Below, piece by piece: positions 1 to 11,684 of a DNA stretch of 64,000 bases. This stretch comes from Pseudofabraea citricarpa (taxonomy: Eukaryota; Ascomycota; Leotiomycetes; Helotiales; Dermateaceae): NCBI GenBank assembly GCA_029641185.1, contig JAPWGK010000017.1, positions 372,001 to 436,000 of the forward strand, written 5' to 3'. Made by a program: the position numbers and the translations under genes. The notes under the pieces are model-generated. The model was not told the origin of the DNA, ran no database searches, and was given only the letters and a program-made list of their open reading frames with translations. Position 1 is the stretch's first letter. Each line of letters opens with the position of its first letter.

Positions 1-779
1 CGAAGGAATCAAGGGCCACCACTAGAGGTATCAGCCCACACCATCAAACCACAAGAACAGGCGGCCGGACAATTAGCATCAAACAGATGGGATGTCCGGT
101 CGAGATTTGAAGAATTCGCCGCAACCCAGGCAGACAAGATCAGTCAACGCAATCGCTCGAGTGTCGATGCTGCACCACTTCCAGTCACAGTAATACCAGC
201 TCCAGTACGGAGGCGTAATCTCTTAGCTGATCTGGAGGAGTTGGAGAACGAAGATCGAGTAATCCCGGTCCTGTCTAGAACAACGACAACGGACGGTCCA
301 CTACTTACGGGCACAACGTTTGTTAGATCACAAAGTCCTAGTTCCACTCCTGCACGACAGCACCGGCCAAGCAACCCATATACTCCCGATATCACAAATG
401 GTCATTCAATTTCCCATCGTGGTAGTATATCATTTTTAACGCCAAGTACTCAGGATCGACGGACAGCAGATGGGTCGCGGCCGTTCTCACCACTGGACTC
501 TTCTGTGGAAGAACGGTCGGGGACAAATGCAATGGCTACTGTGAGTAACACACCGCCAAGTAGATCTGCATCCCCTCGACCTGATCTCTCGCCAAGTACA
601 AGACCGTCGAGTACAATGCTGCTGCCTACCATCAGCATACCGGCACCTCCACGTCGTCCTCGAAACGACGAGGACAGCTGAGTGAGCGTTCTGGAAAATT
701 CTTCAAATCAATTCTGTTTAGCGTGGCGTTGGGGATCATAGCATATTTCATGGATCAAAAAAAGGGACGGGCTTTTTAG
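1..779 (+). CDS. Ser/Thr/Pro-rich protein with C-terminal membrane anchor (3' part only)
   Basis: The gene enters from outside the window. Frame 1 is open from base 1, so the start is not here. The frame stops at 679-681, but a canonical donor GTGAGT at 541 and an acceptor ATCAG ending at 635 give a 95-bp intron in phase 0. The frame then continues from 636 to a TAG at 777-779. Exons: 1-540 and 636-779. The visible product is polar and low complexity, rich in Ser, Thr, Pro and Arg. After splicing it ends in a hydrophobic helix (ILFSVALGIIAYFM) followed by a short basic tail, which is the layout of a tail-anchored or type II membrane protein facing the cytosol. No catalytic domain is visible in this part and I do not recognise the family. 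The intron is inferred from frame continuity and the sudden appearance of a clean membrane segment; without it the protein would lack the anchor. Confidence 0.6.
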
Positions 780-2810
780 GTATACCTGGGAGTTAGGACA
801 TGTATTTGGGAGGTTCGGAATCACGGCGGTCGGGGTGGTCAGGCATAGCGTGCCGAATTATGTATTGTAATATTTACGGGATGGTGATGATTCGGACGAT
901 AGCAGACTTCTGCGATATATGGAAGAGCGGAGCGACAACATGTAGCCATTTTAGATTAGCTACAAATGAAAGGGGCAGAGATGATCTAGCCATACACAGA
1001 TATTCTTCAGCGAGGGTCTTCTTTTGTTCCTTCGTTTGTTCCTTCGTCTGCTTTGTGATACGCATGGTGCTTCTGCTGCGGTTGATTGATAACGCTCGAA
1101 CGCTCGAGCACAATTCTGAGAACAGGTGGTGATGGGATGGTTTGACTCTCACATTGCATGCAATATCGCTCTGCAGATATAGATTGGTACGTTTCGATTT
1201 TCTTCTTCTTTTCAACATCTTACCAGGAGGAGGGGAGGTGGCCCGGCGTGCCTGGATCCTTGAATCGAAATACCGTATAGAACAGGTTCCGTCCATATAA
1301 ATAGCTAGCTATTCGGGAGCAGAAGAAACCACGACCACGGAAGAGACAGAGGCAGAGGTGATGCAGTCATAGTAGAGTCATTGCCATCCAATTGGCATCC
1401 TATTCTCAGGTGTGCGTAGGAGAAGAAAACGTCCAATCTCCCCCTCTCCACCTCGGGACTCTTTGGGCGATTTCGAGCTGTCGGCGTTTTCTTTTTCTTT
1501 TTGTTTTTCTTTTTGGCATCCCCTCACTCACTCGCAAGCAAGCAAGCAAGCAGTTATTATTACCCTCGGTATACAGCAGGAGATGGTCGTGGTACGTTCC
1601 GGGCTGTCTCAAAAATGTTCTCGATGTCAGATATAGGTCTGTGCCAAATAGCTCGTGCAATTTTGTGCTCAAGATAGCCAACCATCATCCTCAAAGGTGA
1701 CTGGTTCTTAAATCATGTGCTGTTGTAGCTCCTGTCCAAATAGTCATCATGATATACCACTATTCAATGCTGGCATGTCTTCTGCGTAGGCAATTGTTTC
1801 GGGGCGGATTGGCTTGCAGCAGATATAGATAGAATGCTGGAAGTATATCGAGTTTCCGGGCCTATGAGTTAGTCGTGGTGAGTAGTAAAAGAGGTGTTCC
1901 CAAGTATTGTTTCGAACATTGATGCATGTCTTCTACCTTGGAGCCTAATTGGAATAGACCCCAGCTCAAGAAGGTTGAGATGTCAGCCGCAGTAGACAAG
2001 AAGTAACAGAGCTATCAGACAGAGGTCTGGAATCGTGTAATAAATAGTATGGCTTTCAGCGATACCCTTTCTTAGCCAATGCCGTTTTCTTTCTTTTTTG
2101 AGGCTGCGATCACCCTGTACATCTGTACGGTACATACATCTCGGGCCTAGAACGAGGAAATATTGCAATGTTCGGAAGCGCAGGTTGGACTCTCTTTCCT
2201 TTGTTGAGAATCATGAGCATGTGCACACCAGTTGAACTGCTTCTCTGATCCATTTGGCGAAGGTTATCGTACCTGCACAACGAGGCAACGATAGTGGAGA
2301 TGGCTCTTGGTACCTTGCACGGCAAAACGGATGAATCGAACTTGGTGCTAAGAATTCGGAGATAGTTCCACTCTTCGTGTATTCACTTCCAACGCTCCAC
2401 TGGATTTCGAACATGGTAAGAGAATCTATCGGCATGTTGGGATATTCCTTCGCATGTATGAGAGATGCATGTCATTTGGTCCGAAATGGTCGATGATTGG
2501 CGTCAGACATATTGTTGGGAAGTTCGAGGTGATGGGATAGGATGGTGATGGCACAGAAGACGAGGCTCGGATGAGGCTGCACAGTGGCCTTGTGCTCGCT
2601 CGGGAAGTGCGGGAGTGGAACATCGTCATTCCCGACACCCCGGTCAATCGTTGATTAATTTCCAGTTGCAGGGAAACTTTTAGGGCTGATTGATGTATTG
2701 CCATTTTGCTCAAGCCTGCGCCGTCTGCCATAATCACTGTATCACGTACTCATTGCCTCTCCTCGCGGCCTCCTGTTCTTCGTGTTAAAACTGGTCCACC
2801 ACCCGTCAAG
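780..2810. other. Intergenic region upstream of the ceramide synthase gene
   Basis: About 2 kb without a supportable gene. It holds short open frames on both strands with no recognisable protein character, a pyrimidine-rich stretch near 1490-1520 and a TATAAATA sequence at about 1296-1303. It probably contains the promoter and 5' leader of the ceramide synthase gene that starts at 2811. No tRNA-like B box was seen. Confidence 0.5.
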
Positions 2811-4368
2811 ATGCCTGGAACAGAGGCCTTCCCGCTACTGTCGACCGGAGACAAACTGACACATTTGCAATCCACCATGAACTTCGATACGCCTCGGATT
2901 CGCAGGAGATCCAGCGGTTTAGGGGGCGAGATCAGGGCAGGAGATACAGGCGCGCCAGCAATGTCAACGTTCGATATACGGCCGCCGTCGCCTGGCACAG
3001 TGAAGGTCTGCAGTCCCTGTCCCCCTTGCCTTTGCGAGTCTGACAATTAGGACAGCTGCAGAATGAGAAAGACCGGAAGAAGCCCTACTCGAAAAGGCGG
3101 AAGGCAAGGACTATGTTTCAAAGATGGAAGAATTACGCCGTAAAGCACACTTATGTGACTCCACTCGTCCTAATTAGCATTATCCTAGTGCTGTATGGTG
3201 TGAATCCGCGAGACTCAAATCCTCTCTCACACTTCATATTCCTCTCATATCCCCTACCAGCCGACGCGAGTGCAGAGCCAGGAACCCCAATTCAATATGG
3301 AAAAGGGCTGTGGGATATTGCGTTTGTGTCCTTTTATGTCATGGTGCTCTCTTTCACTCGAGAATTCATTATGCAGAAGGTACTCCGACCACTAGCCAAG
3401 AAAAGCGGGTTGAAGAGCAGAGCAAAACAGTCTCGCTTCATGGAGCAGATGTATACGGCTATATACTTCGGGTTCCTTGGTCCTGCGGGCATGTATGTCA
3501 TGAGCCGGACGCCGGTCTGGTATTTTAATACCAGAGGAATGTATGAGAATTTCCCTCATAAGACACACGAAGCTGGCTTCAAATTTTACTATCTCTTCCA
3601 GGCCGCGTACTGGGCCCAGCAAGCCATTGTACTTCTCCTGGGGATGGAGAAGCCAAGAAAGGACTTTAGGGAGTTGGTCGGACACCATATAGTCTCTCTG
3701 GCACTCATTGCACTGAGTTACCGCTTCCATTTCACCTACATGGGCATTGCGGTCTTCATCACACACGATATCAGTGACTTCTTCCTGGCCGTAAGTTGTA
3801 TCATACCTTTCAGTAAACAGTTTCTAAGACGATGTAGACTTCCAAGACCCTCAACTACCTCGACCACCCACTCGTTGGGCCCTACTTTGCTTTCTTCATT
3901 GGCGCTTGGATCTACCTAAGACATTACCTAAACCTTCGAATCCTCCTTTCTGAGTTCAACGAATTCAAGACCGTTGGACCTTACGAGTTGAACTGGGAAA
4001 CCGAACAATACAAGTGTGACATCTCCCATGTTATTTCCACGGCGCTGCTCGCATGTCTACAAGCCTTGAACCTGTTCTGGCTCTACTACATCTTCCGCAT
4101 CGCGTACCGATTCGTCTTCTTCCACGTTGCCGAGGATGACCGAAGTGACAATGACGATAACGAGTTCGCTGAAGAGCAAAGATTAGACCAATTGGCCAAA
4201 CAGGGCATTGATAAGGTGGCCGCTCCACAAGTTCTATTGACGCTCAATGGAAATCCAGTGAACGGGAATGGGCATGCAGTGAATGGAAATGGAAGCCTCG
4301 TGAACGGGAATGGAAAGGCCAAGAGCTCAGCATTACAGACTGATAAGGTCACGAACCGAAAGAGTTGA
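2811..4368 (+). CDS. lag1: Ceramide synthase (sphingosine N-acyltransferase), LAG1/TLC family
   Basis: Joins acyl-CoA to sphingoid bases to make (phyto)ceramide in the endoplasmic reticulum membrane. Three exons: 2811-2999, 3056-3790 and 3838-4368; acceptor 3061 is an equally in-frame alternative to 3055. Product about 484 aa. The ATG at 2811 has a good context (AAGATG) and begins a typical N-terminus with an RRRSSG stretch. A basic segment (KKPYSKRRKART) precedes the first helix. The TLC domain carries the Lag1 signature: a His pair at about residues 273-274 (GHHIV) and a His-Asp pair at about 300-301 (THDISDFF). Several further membrane helices follow, then the conserved VGPYELNWETEQYKCD stretch and an acidic patch. 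The C-terminus has four NGN-type repeats (NGNPV, NGNGHAV, NGNGSLV, NGNGK). Fungi often have two paralogues (lag1/lac1 or barA/lagA); which one this is cannot be told here. Confidence 0.93.
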
Positions 4369-5740
4369 TATGCTCGGGCAAAGCTCGAGCAAAAGTCTTG
4401 CCATTGAGCAGGACACACACAGCATAGGGAGGCGTCACAGAAAAACACATCACGAACAAACGGGGCGGCATGTCTTCATGAACTTTTAATGATGAGAGGC
4501 AAATCTCTCGAGAGACAACTTTCGTTTTCACTGTATAAATAAGGAGACTACTGTCGCTACAGGGGGGTTTTCCACCAGAGGACGGATCGATCGATTGACG
4601 AAGGGGATGAAGGGGACGAATTGATGGGAGGGTGTTCAGGGCATCTCCATGCTGTGCTCTATTCTGCAATGTATTAGCAAGGAAGCAGAGGGGCAGCATG
4701 GAGGGGAAGGGAGGGAAGGTGAGATGGGAGAACTTGACCAAGGGAGGAGTCAAGAAGGGAGGGGGACTTAGGGATAGAACTTTTTTTTTTCTCTCTCTCC
4801 GTCGGGTTGGGTACCAACAACATTTGCATCTTCTGGATTTCCTTTCTACTTTTCTGGTTCTGTGTTTTTTGTGTTTCTAGAGGTATATCCCTTCTTCGCT
4901 TTTGGCACCTACCTACCTACCTGTTCTATTGATCATATTCTTGTGGCTCTTCCTCCGTTCTTCCTTTCTCTCTCTCTCTCCTTTCTGTTTTGCATTTCCC
5001 ATCCTTCCTCCGCCTTGCTCGAACCATCTGTTCCGTTTTAAAGTCAACCCCAACTCACTTGTCGTTCTGTTACTGTAACATCATACCTTCAATCCGACTT
5101 GACACGTTTCTTTTGCATTTCTTTGTATTTCCATCCATCAATCGTCCTCGAGGGAGCACGGAAGGAAAAAAAAAAAAGAAGAAGAAGAGAGAAGGAGATG
5201 GATGAAGGGATAAAAGGGGGGGTCGATCGATACAAGCTTTCCGATGTGTGTCATGTATAGATTTAGATTCCTGAGAGCTGGAGAAGCCTACCTTACCTGC
5301 CTACCTACCTATCTTAGGGAGAGACAGATATCTGTCTGTCCTTGGAGGAATGGCAAGATATACATACATACATGTATTTAGCGACTATGTCTATTGTATA
5401 TGCATACATACATATCCAGCACCGCCAGTCTCGTTCACAGCTGACAAAGTCGGAAATCAAATACTTGATACCCTCAGGCTTGAGATCCTCCCCGTCTGGT
5501 TGTCTAACTTGCTTCATTGTAGAAATTGTAGAAAGGAGGTGAGTCCCATTGAGGTCCAGGTGGTAGGTGCTCCGAAGCAAGGCGAGGATATGTTTACATA
5601 CATACTCTCACCTAAGAAGAAGAAGAAAGACCCGCTCTTGGCCCTCCCTCCCAACGAAGGTAGGTGACCTCGACCTGCAACAGCATACCGAGAGAGAAGC
5701 GAAGAGACAGAAACAAAAAAGCACATAGATCTCAAAGGCA

Positions 5741-5743
5741 GGA

Positions 5744-5774
<31 letters not shown>

Positions 5775-5785
5775 AAAGAAAGGAG
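5741..5785. repeat. (GAAA)n polypurine microsatellite
   Basis: Tandem AAAG/GAAA units form an uninterrupted purine run within the gene-free stretch. No gene overlaps it. Confidence 0.85.
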
Positions 5786-5917
5786 GCGAGATCAGATGCG
5801 TTTCTGCTCTCACCTGGTACAGGTGTATGTGTGTGTGTGCGTGTATGTGTTGTTCAATTCCAAGTACGAAAGAAAGCATCTAACATACCACACCTTACCT
5901 ACTGTAGACCCAGCGAG

Positions 5918-5963
5918 CAAGCCAGCAAGCCAGCAAGCCATCAAGCCATCAAGCCATCAAGGA
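5918..5963. repeat. 8-bp tandem repeat (AGCAAGCC / ATCAAGCC)
   Basis: Several copies of AGCAAGCC change midway to ATCAAGCC, so the array is two homogenised sub-blocks side by side. Confidence 0.8.
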
Positions 5964-8900
5964 ATTATTCATATCCGCAAGCAAGCAAGCAAGACGGGCA
6001 GGGCAGCATGTGAATCTTACGATCTGGTCCTCGGACTCTGCGCTTCAAGATCCGTCCCTTGCTCCTCTCCCTGTGTTGATTTACTTTACCACTGACCGCT
6101 GGACCCCAGAGCACAGAGCACAGAGCACGAAACCGTTCTCTGGTTTGCTTTCCTCCAACCTTAACCTCACCCTCGCCCTCAACCTCCTTCACCTCAGCAC
6201 TAGGCAAAACTCAAAACCAAAAAAGAGAGACTCCATCATCAATATGACGGACCTCGTGGCGGTGGTGGTGATAGAAAACGCACGATGATGAGATGGCATA
6301 GCACGCACGTATGACATAAATATCTAGCCCATGCACACAGAAAGAGACAGAAAAAAAAGACAGAAAAAAAAAAGGGCAGACGCATCAGATGGCTGGCTCT
6401 TATCTGCATGAGGAGTTCTCGATGATGATGCAGATACGAAGAATTCGAGATGCGGGGTTCGGGCCTCGATGGGCGGGTCCATCTCTGTCTTGTCCTCGAC
6501 CTTGTTTTTTTCTTTCTCATCCGTCTCGCCTTGTATGACCAGAAGGACGAGTGCCATGTGGCAAGGCATTGCATCGATACCGGCACCGACATGCTCTGTA
6601 TGTGTGCATGTATGTATGGCATGGTGTGGCTTACCGTACATATACTTGTACATGTACATACATAGCTATATACACATGTGACAGCGACGACGAACGATCC
6701 GATGCAGTTGAGCAACGAGGAGAGTCATACAAGCAGAGTTGCTTTTGGGGGAGGGAAGTTTCTCCCTAGTTGAGCCTGGCTGATTGTGAGAGTGAGCGAG
6801 GTGAGAGAATAAAAGTCATATTTGGAAAGGATGCGTTGGGCTGAGCTTTTTTTTCTTCTTCTTCTCTTCTCTTTCCACCTAGGAGGTTTGGCCGGTTGGC
6901 AAGTTATGTATTGCCACGAGAACTCGGTGGTCATTTCACAGCGCTCATAGGTGTGCTGTGGTCTCTCATTCCCTGTATATACCGCTGATTACTCTTCAGT
7001 CATGACATATACAGTCTGAGCAAGTCTATTCTGCCATCTGAGATATACGTGTGCTTGTCAAGCAGAAGATCAGCTGGCATAGAAGGTCTTATAATGTTTA
7101 ACGCCACAGCTATAATTGGATACCCGACTGGTGCGCGTAAGCCAGCCTCAGCTCCTCGCGAGCAGCCCTGTCGTTGTCTGCTGAATCTTACTTACCTTAG
7201 CCAGATAGCCAATTCAACCTTCATCTGTCAGCAAGGACCTGTCAGCACCTAGCACATACCCCAGCTGCCGTTGTTAACTCTGTGCTCGCCAAAGATGGCT
7301 CTCCAGGTGTTCATCACACATGATCTCACTAGGTACGAACATCGGTGGCTGCATTTGATGCAATCCAACCACCGTCTCCGTCCATCCTAGCATGTACAGG
7401 TGTTGCTCTTCAACGACAGCGTTACTTTGTTGAGGCAGAAATCTTTGATTGGGCTTGTCATCAAATCTAAAAATCAGGACCCCGCCAAGACAACGCCCCT
7501 CATCAAAAGCTGCACAAAATAAGGTGTAGCACAGCATTGACAGAAATGCTCATTAGATGCCTCGATGAGCACGCGACCAAAACTCACAAGGCCTACGATC
7601 ATCATCGTATATGTGATTGTGATGATCGAGATGACCTGATTAGATAGCACCCCACTTCGGACGCAGAAGCTCATACCTTCTGGTTCCGGAACCATCACCG
7701 CAGTTGAAGCCCGGTAGACTGGGGATAATTTGCGGGTCTGACAGTCAAAGATTGAGAACTGGAGTGGTGTTGTTGTTGTTGATCTGCCAGGTCTCACTCG
7801 AGCGCTGGTACCGGATCCTCCCGCGATTCTAACGGAACTTTGCTTTGAACCAATGTGCACCGATATCCGGATTATTTAGATTCGACTACTGTTGTCATCT
7901 ATGCATCTCCAAGCGAGCAGTTGTACTGTAAAAGGCTCTCGGTCTACTGACCGCTACTTCTTATTTTGTACACTTTAACCACTTTTGTCTTGTCGATCGT
8001 TCGGATGTCCGTCCGCCTCGAGCTTGCGTTGTCGATGATTTCGTCTGAGCTTAACTTCCGGCAACCGGTCCTTGCCTTGCCTAGCTGGAGTATAGCCTCA
8101 ATAAATGAATGTCACCCGCCTGATACTGAGAAATCGAGCCTATAGGATGTACCCACCTCAACAATTGGCTTGCAGAACAAATCGGAAAACGAACAGCTTC
8201 GTGCCACTAAGCCAGCAAGCTGTGAAGAAAGTAAAATGAGCTGGCACCTCTCAAAGGGCCACCTTGACTGTTTGGGCAATACTTCCCAGGGCACAATCGC
8301 TTATCATGTCACCATCCCTTGGCCGTGAATTCATCCGCCAGATTTGGTCGTTCCTGACGACTCTCGCACCTTGTCGCAATAATCAGAAAGCCGCGTTCGC
8401 AAAAGAGATGTATGGCTTCGAGGTGTGGCAATGGGCCGTGATGCATGACCAGGGGCGTGTAGGGGATATAACAGCGTAATAAGACCTGAACCATCTCCAA
8501 AGGCTGTTCTGCAGTTTCGATCACATATCAGATACCGATCATTGGCGTTCGGATGAGCCTTATCAACCGGTACCCGTAAACTGGCTCGACTGACAGGATC
8601 GAGCGAGAAGGAGATTGCGAGAAGTAACACTGACGAGGTTCTCACGGTGGTCTTCACACCGCTTGACAGCCGGCCACGTACTGGGACTTCCACTTGGAAA
8701 TCGCTGTGAAAAGGTATATGTACTCCCGGTCACGCTGAGTTCCCAACCGCATGCGAGGTCGGACCGATCCACAGCGTTGCTCCAAGATAATCCGAAGTTT
8801 CATTGCTTCTTCTGGGAGCGGAGGTGGTCTGGTGGTAGATATACCATGACGTGGTGGAGGGGGCTGCACGAACGGCGCCCTCGCATGCACCTCTGGACCA

Positions 8901-9720
8901 TATGGGATGAAGCGCAGCTGCCGAGCATCCTGGCATGGGGCATCCGCAACGCAAACGGCCGCATGGGATTTGACCCAAGGTGTACATGACAGCTACATGT
9001 ACGGACCGCCGGCGACCTTCCGCGGGGGAGGGTCTACGGGGTAGGTCGAGCTGCCGTGAGGGCATCCGGGAAGGTGAGTGGCTGCCGAGGGAGGTGTTGA
9101 GGAGCTGAGGAATCGAGGATGGTGTTCTTTTCGGGGGTTCTGGGCCCTCCTGGGGACGGCCATCACAATCCTCACGGCCACCATGCAAATCGCCTCACAC
9201 CCCCATGGGTTGTTCGACACGGAAAAACCACGTGTCAGAAAGAGGTGCGCACGACATGGACTGTTTTGATTTGGCCAGCGGTGATGGACACCCTGGCTGG
9301 CTGGCTCTCGGGTGCGTACGGCGGGGTATGGGTTGGAGGCGCCTGCTGTGCGAGGCTGATGGGTGATGGCCCAACGGCCTGGTTCTGCAGTGGAAGCCGG
9401 TGAGCCAGCGAGCCAGTGAGCCCCTCCAGCCAGATTCTGTCATTCACATCAGTCGGCGTCTCCAGTCTAGAAGCGAGGAGGGTGAGAAGGAGGAGGATGA
9501 GGAGAAGGAGGAGGAGTGAGCACTTGAGAAGGGGTGAGCGGCGGCCGACGGGGGATGACGGACAGCAATCGAACAGTGTACATACCGAAGATGCATTGGT
9601 GGACGACAGACGATGTGATGTGATGGATGGATGGATGGATGAACGATAGATGAGCGATGAATGGACGATGGATGGATGATGGATGGATTGATGGCTTGGA
9701 TGGGTTCTTGGGCAGATTAG

Positions 9721-9729
9721 CCTATATAA
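9721..9729 (+). promoter_or_regulatory. TATA-box-like element
   Basis: CTATATAAG followed by GC-rich sequence is a canonical TATA box on the plus strand. It lies about 1.95 kb upstream of the HMT1-type transporter start at 11,685. If used, it implies a long leader (perhaps with a leader intron) or a separate transcript. Confidence 0.35.
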
Positions 9730-10098
9730 GAGGGCCATCGAGCCACCTTGTTTGTAGTCGTGCACACATGCTCGCAAAAGACTCGGGTTTTCTGGAGTGT
9801 TTTGTTTTGTTCCGAGATATATAACGGCATCATCATCATCATTATTTTCGCGGTTGCGGTTGCGGTTGCAGTTGGAGTAGCAGTTGTGGTCACGGGGATT
9901 GTACACTTGTGTCTTGTGTCCTGTGTCCTGTGTCCTGTCTGTGTCCTGGTGTGTTTTTCTGGTGTGGGAGCATTGGGACGAGTGGTGCTACAGTGCTACT
10001 ACTGTATAGTATCCACGTCTAGCCCTGTTGAGCCTGCGAGGGCCTGTGTGGGTTCTAGCGCGCAGCCTTCTTCCAGCCTCCTCCAGCACTGCGGCAGC

Positions 10099-10149
10099 CT
10101 CTCGACCCTCTCGACCCTCTCGACCCTCTCGACCCTCTTGACCCTCTTG
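10099..10149. repeat. 9-bp minisatellite (CTCGACCCT)
   Basis: Five to six near-perfect copies; the last two carry a C-to-T change (CTTGACCCT). Further imperfect repeats (CCTGGAGTC, CAGCATC) follow up to about 10,560. Confidence 0.85.
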
Positions 10150-10768
10150 GGTGCGCTAGCGGTTCCTGCTCTCTCTCCACTGTCCGGTGTCCTGTCCGGT
10201 GTGCAGTGTGCAGTGTGCAGTGTCCAGTCCACTGTGCTGTCCACTGTTCTCCCTACGAGTACAGTACTGTATTGTACTGTACTGTAAGAGTCCCTGGAGT
10301 CCCTGGAGTCCCTGAGTCTCCGAGTCCCCTGTCTCCCCTGTCTCCCCTGTTTTACGGACTCTTGCATGAGCATCAACAACAACCACGACCACTGGAATCC
10401 TATGCCCTGTGCCCTGTGCCCTGCGCTGGAACCCCCCTAGCACCTGGCAACCCAGCGCCCACACCACCCACCACCCACTCACTGCAAGCCAGCATCCAGC
10501 ATCCAGCATCCGGCATCCAGCGTCCAGTGTTCAGCAGTGTCCAGCATCAAGCATCCAGCATCATCCCCCCCCCCAGTCCCCCGTTCTCCCCCCCCCCCAT
10601 GCCCGGCCCTGTTCCTGTTCACCGCTTTCGACCTCAAACCCTCAAAACTGCATCTTTCGGCCAGTAGCAGCTGTCGCCGCTCCCGACCGAACGACTCAAT
10701 ACTCTACCGACTCGACTCGACTCGAGTGCTGCACACTGACTGCAGCTCTTGTCTGTCCGGTCTGCTTT

Positions 10769-10773
<5 letters not shown>

Positions 10774-10801
<28 letters not shown>
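10774..10801. repeat. TG dinucleotide microsatellite
   Basis: About 13 GT units, preceded by TGCG, in the presumed leader/promoter of the downstream transporter. Confidence 0.9.
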
Positions 10802-10807
<6 letters not shown>

Positions 10808-11684
10808 AAAGCGCCCTGACCGACTGCCCTTGGCCGACCGACCTGGCCTCGAACATCCAAACCCTCGACCGACCGAGAACCTCGTCCTCATCCTCATCCT
10901 TCTCCCCCGTCTCTATCCTTCCATTCGTTCTTCCTCAACCTTCAATATTCGACATACGACATTCGACATTCCCGACTTCTCGTTCCCTCTCCCCCCAACC
11001 CTCAACCCTCAACCCAGCCGAAGCCCGTATCTGGCCTTGGATATACCCAATATTCATCCAGCGAGCAGCAGGGAACGACCTCCTCCACTTCTTTATTGCC
11101 TCCAAGTCTTGCTCTTTACGGACTTCTCCCCACCGTCGTTACTATTCTGGTCACTGTTTCATGCTCCAGCAATAGATCGAGGTCGAAGATCCCGCCAGCG
11201 TCTTCGTCTAGAACCGATCCATTCTGCACTGTCCTGTACGGTACTGTACTGTATCATCAACAAGGTAACACCGCCTACCCCTCCACAATTCAATCGCCAT
11301 CGCCATCCCCATCTCCCCCCCCCCGTCTGAATCAGCTGTACCACCATTTCACGAGTCAAACATCCCTTATATTGTCCGCACGACACCCGCGCAGCGCCTC
11401 ACTGCGCATATCTCTTCCCCCCCCAGGACACAAGTCCCGACGTCACATGGACCCTTCGTGAACAGAGACATTTACGCTTCCAAGCCACCCTGCTGACTTT
11501 CTGGTGTGATCAATTCAGGTGGCGACCCTAGGTACCGAGGCAGCATAGCTTCGTCCGCTCGAGTCCAATCCTTCGATTGTATCTTTTCCCTTCGCACGGG
11601 TCATGAGCTGCCCTCAATCCACATCCGCACCGACATTCTGATGAGGGAGGAGGAAGTTGGGCTTTATAATCGACGATAACAGTT

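Larger units (their letters stand above)
4369..11684. other. Repeat-rich 7.3 kb gene-free stretch upstream of the ABC transporter
   Basis: No gene could be supported. The stretch is dense in simple repeats: a purine-rich (GAAA)n run, ACATAC/GTATGT runs, (ATGG)n around 9625-9690, a 9-bp repeat at 10099-10149, a TG run at 10774-10801, and long pyrimidine-rich tracts from about 10,880 to the ATG at 11,685. The last of these look like a fungal 5' leader. Minus-strand frames at 7274-7860 include one hydrophobic stretch, but no splice structure or family could be assigned. The region lies between two genes on the plus strand, so it may hold an extended promoter, a long leader or an unannotated non-coding transcript. 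Confidence 0.5.

Noticed and set aside
1..681. Gene model starting at TTG 241 and ending at 681
   Set aside because: The frame is open to base 1 and TTG is not a usual fungal start. The end is better explained by an intron leading to the exon ending at 779.
7274..7860. Two minus-strand frames with a hydrophobic stretch
   Set aside because: One stretch looks like a membrane helix, but no start, splice structure or conserved motif links the frames into a gene.
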